A stretch of 5,164 nt of DNA from DAOTXL01 sp034434895 (GTDB lineage Bacteria > Chloroflexota > Anaerolineae > JAAYZQ01), in assembly GCA_034434895.1 (NCBI GenBank), contig DAOTYI010000049.1:1-5164 (forward strand), given 5' to 3'. Of the stretch, positions 4,697-5,164 are shown in pieces; the stretch's first letter is position 1, and each line of letters opens with the position of its first letter. A program made the position numbers and the translations under genes. The notes beneath the pieces were generated by a model, which was not told the origin of the DNA, ran no database searches, and worked only from the letters and a program-made list of their open reading frames with translations.

Positions 4697-5164
4697 TCAG
4701 GCTGCGCCCAGCGTCTTGCCATAGGCGAACAGATCGCCGGCCTGGTAGATGTCCATCTGGACCCTGGACAGCGGCTCGGCCTGGAAGGTCTGCTCGCCGT
4801 TCAGGACCAGGCGACCGGTCTCCAGGTCAATCTCCAGGATGTCGCCGTTGTGGAACCGGTCGTAGAGCCAGGTCAGGTCGGGAAAGGTGACGATGGGGAA
4901 CCCGCTGTTGATGGCGTTGCGTTTGTAGATGGCCCCAAAGCTGGCCGCCACCACTGCCCCGATGCCCAACGCCCGGAAGCAGTCCACCGCTTGCTGCCGG
5001 CTGGAACCGGCCCCAAAGTTCACCCCGGCCAGGAGGATGTCGCCCGGCCGGGCCTTTTGGGCGAAATCCTCCCAGCCCTTCAGGTTGTCCAGGGCATACT
5101 GGCCCATCTTTTCCACCTCGGTGATGGCCAGATAGCGGTTGTGAAAGATCATATCGGTGTCAAT
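4697..5164 (-). CDS. leuD: LeuD-like dehydratase small subunit (aconitase swivel domain; 3-isopropylmalate/homoaconitate type), 5' end cut by window edge
   Basis: The visible 155 residues are a small-subunit swivel domain of the aconitase superfamily, archaeal short type. It pairs with a LeuC-type Fe-S subunit to isomerise a 2- or 3-hydroxy di/tricarboxylic acid. The right edge opens inside IDTDMIFHNRYL, the conserved opening of this family, so the gene starts a few residues outside. The ATG at 5152 falls inside this motif and is not the true start. The substrate-binding GVNFGAGSSRQQA and the following GAIYKRNAINSGFPIV are clear. The specificity loop reads YLAI, unlike the YLRT reported for homoaconitase or the YLVY/YLVM of isopropylmalate isomerases, and GSSR is followed by QQA instead of EHA/EQA. 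Leucine synthesis is possible but a paralogue acting on another acid is equally plausible. Any large subunit would be just outside, upstream. The stop is 6 nt before the GH4 start. Confidence 0.88.
   Translation of the reverse strand: MDTDMIFHNRYLAITEVEKMGQYALDNLKGWEDFAQKARPGDILLAGVNFGAGSSRQQAVDCFRALGIGAVVAASFGAIYKRNAINSGFPIVTFPDLTWLYDRFHNGDILEIDLETGRLVLNGEQTFQAEPLSRVQMDIYQAGDLFAYGKTLGAA

Overview
This is a high-GC bacterial window (about 70-75% GC in two sampled 60-bp stretches of the metabolic genes) in which every supported gene lies on the minus strand, so it reads from right to left. The mix fits an environmental anaerobe or facultative heterotroph: an archaeal-type short LeuD/homoaconitase small subunit, a GH4 glycosidase, a nickel-pincer LarA racemase, a GlcF-type Fe-S subunit, a DUF4258/DUF2283 pair and a CCACAAAG-type hairpin repeat. 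Chloroflexota (Anaerolineae/Caldilineae-like) is my best guess from this gene content. It is an inference and not proven by the sequence.

Right-hand block (5164 to about 2820): a LeuD-like dehydratase small subunit, cut by the window edge, is followed after 6 nt by a GH4 glycosidase. That is followed after 13 nt (using a GTG start) by arfB, a ribosome-rescue peptidyl-tRNA hydrolase. The tight spacing suggests one transcript. It probably ends at a weak stem-loop with a short T run that begins at the arfB stop codon.

Middle block (about 2847 to 2031): a 330-bp noncoding stretch holds a good sigma70-like minus-strand promoter (extended -10), a perfect 8-bp hairpin and a 101-bp imperfect inverted repeat resembling a dispersed or MITE-like element. 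It is followed by two small overlapping genes, DUF4258 (93 aa) then DUF2283 (73 aa). Each has a strong Shine-Dalgarno sequence, and together they look like a toxin-antitoxin-type module. Local GC falls to about 44% here, which suggests acquired DNA inserted between two metabolic operons.

Left-hand block (1970 to 1): larA, a nickel-dependent 2-hydroxyacid racemase homologue with the Ni-pincer residues intact but Arg in place of a substrate-site Lys, is followed after 4 nt by a glcF-type Fe-S oxidoreductase subunit that runs off the left edge. The pair suggests racemisation or epimerisation of a 2-hydroxyacid followed by its oxidation to the 2-oxoacid, with electrons passed through Fe-S clusters to a quinone or similar acceptor. 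No separate larA promoter is obvious, so larA-glcF may be expressed by read-through from the promoter upstream of the DUF4258/DUF2283 pair.

No tRNA, rRNA, CRISPR array, transposase or plus-strand gene could be supported. The most unusual points are the low-GC DUF4258/DUF2283 module with its repeat-bearing leader, the LarA active-site substitution, and an extra segment of about 29 residues between the two metal ligands of the GH4 enzyme.
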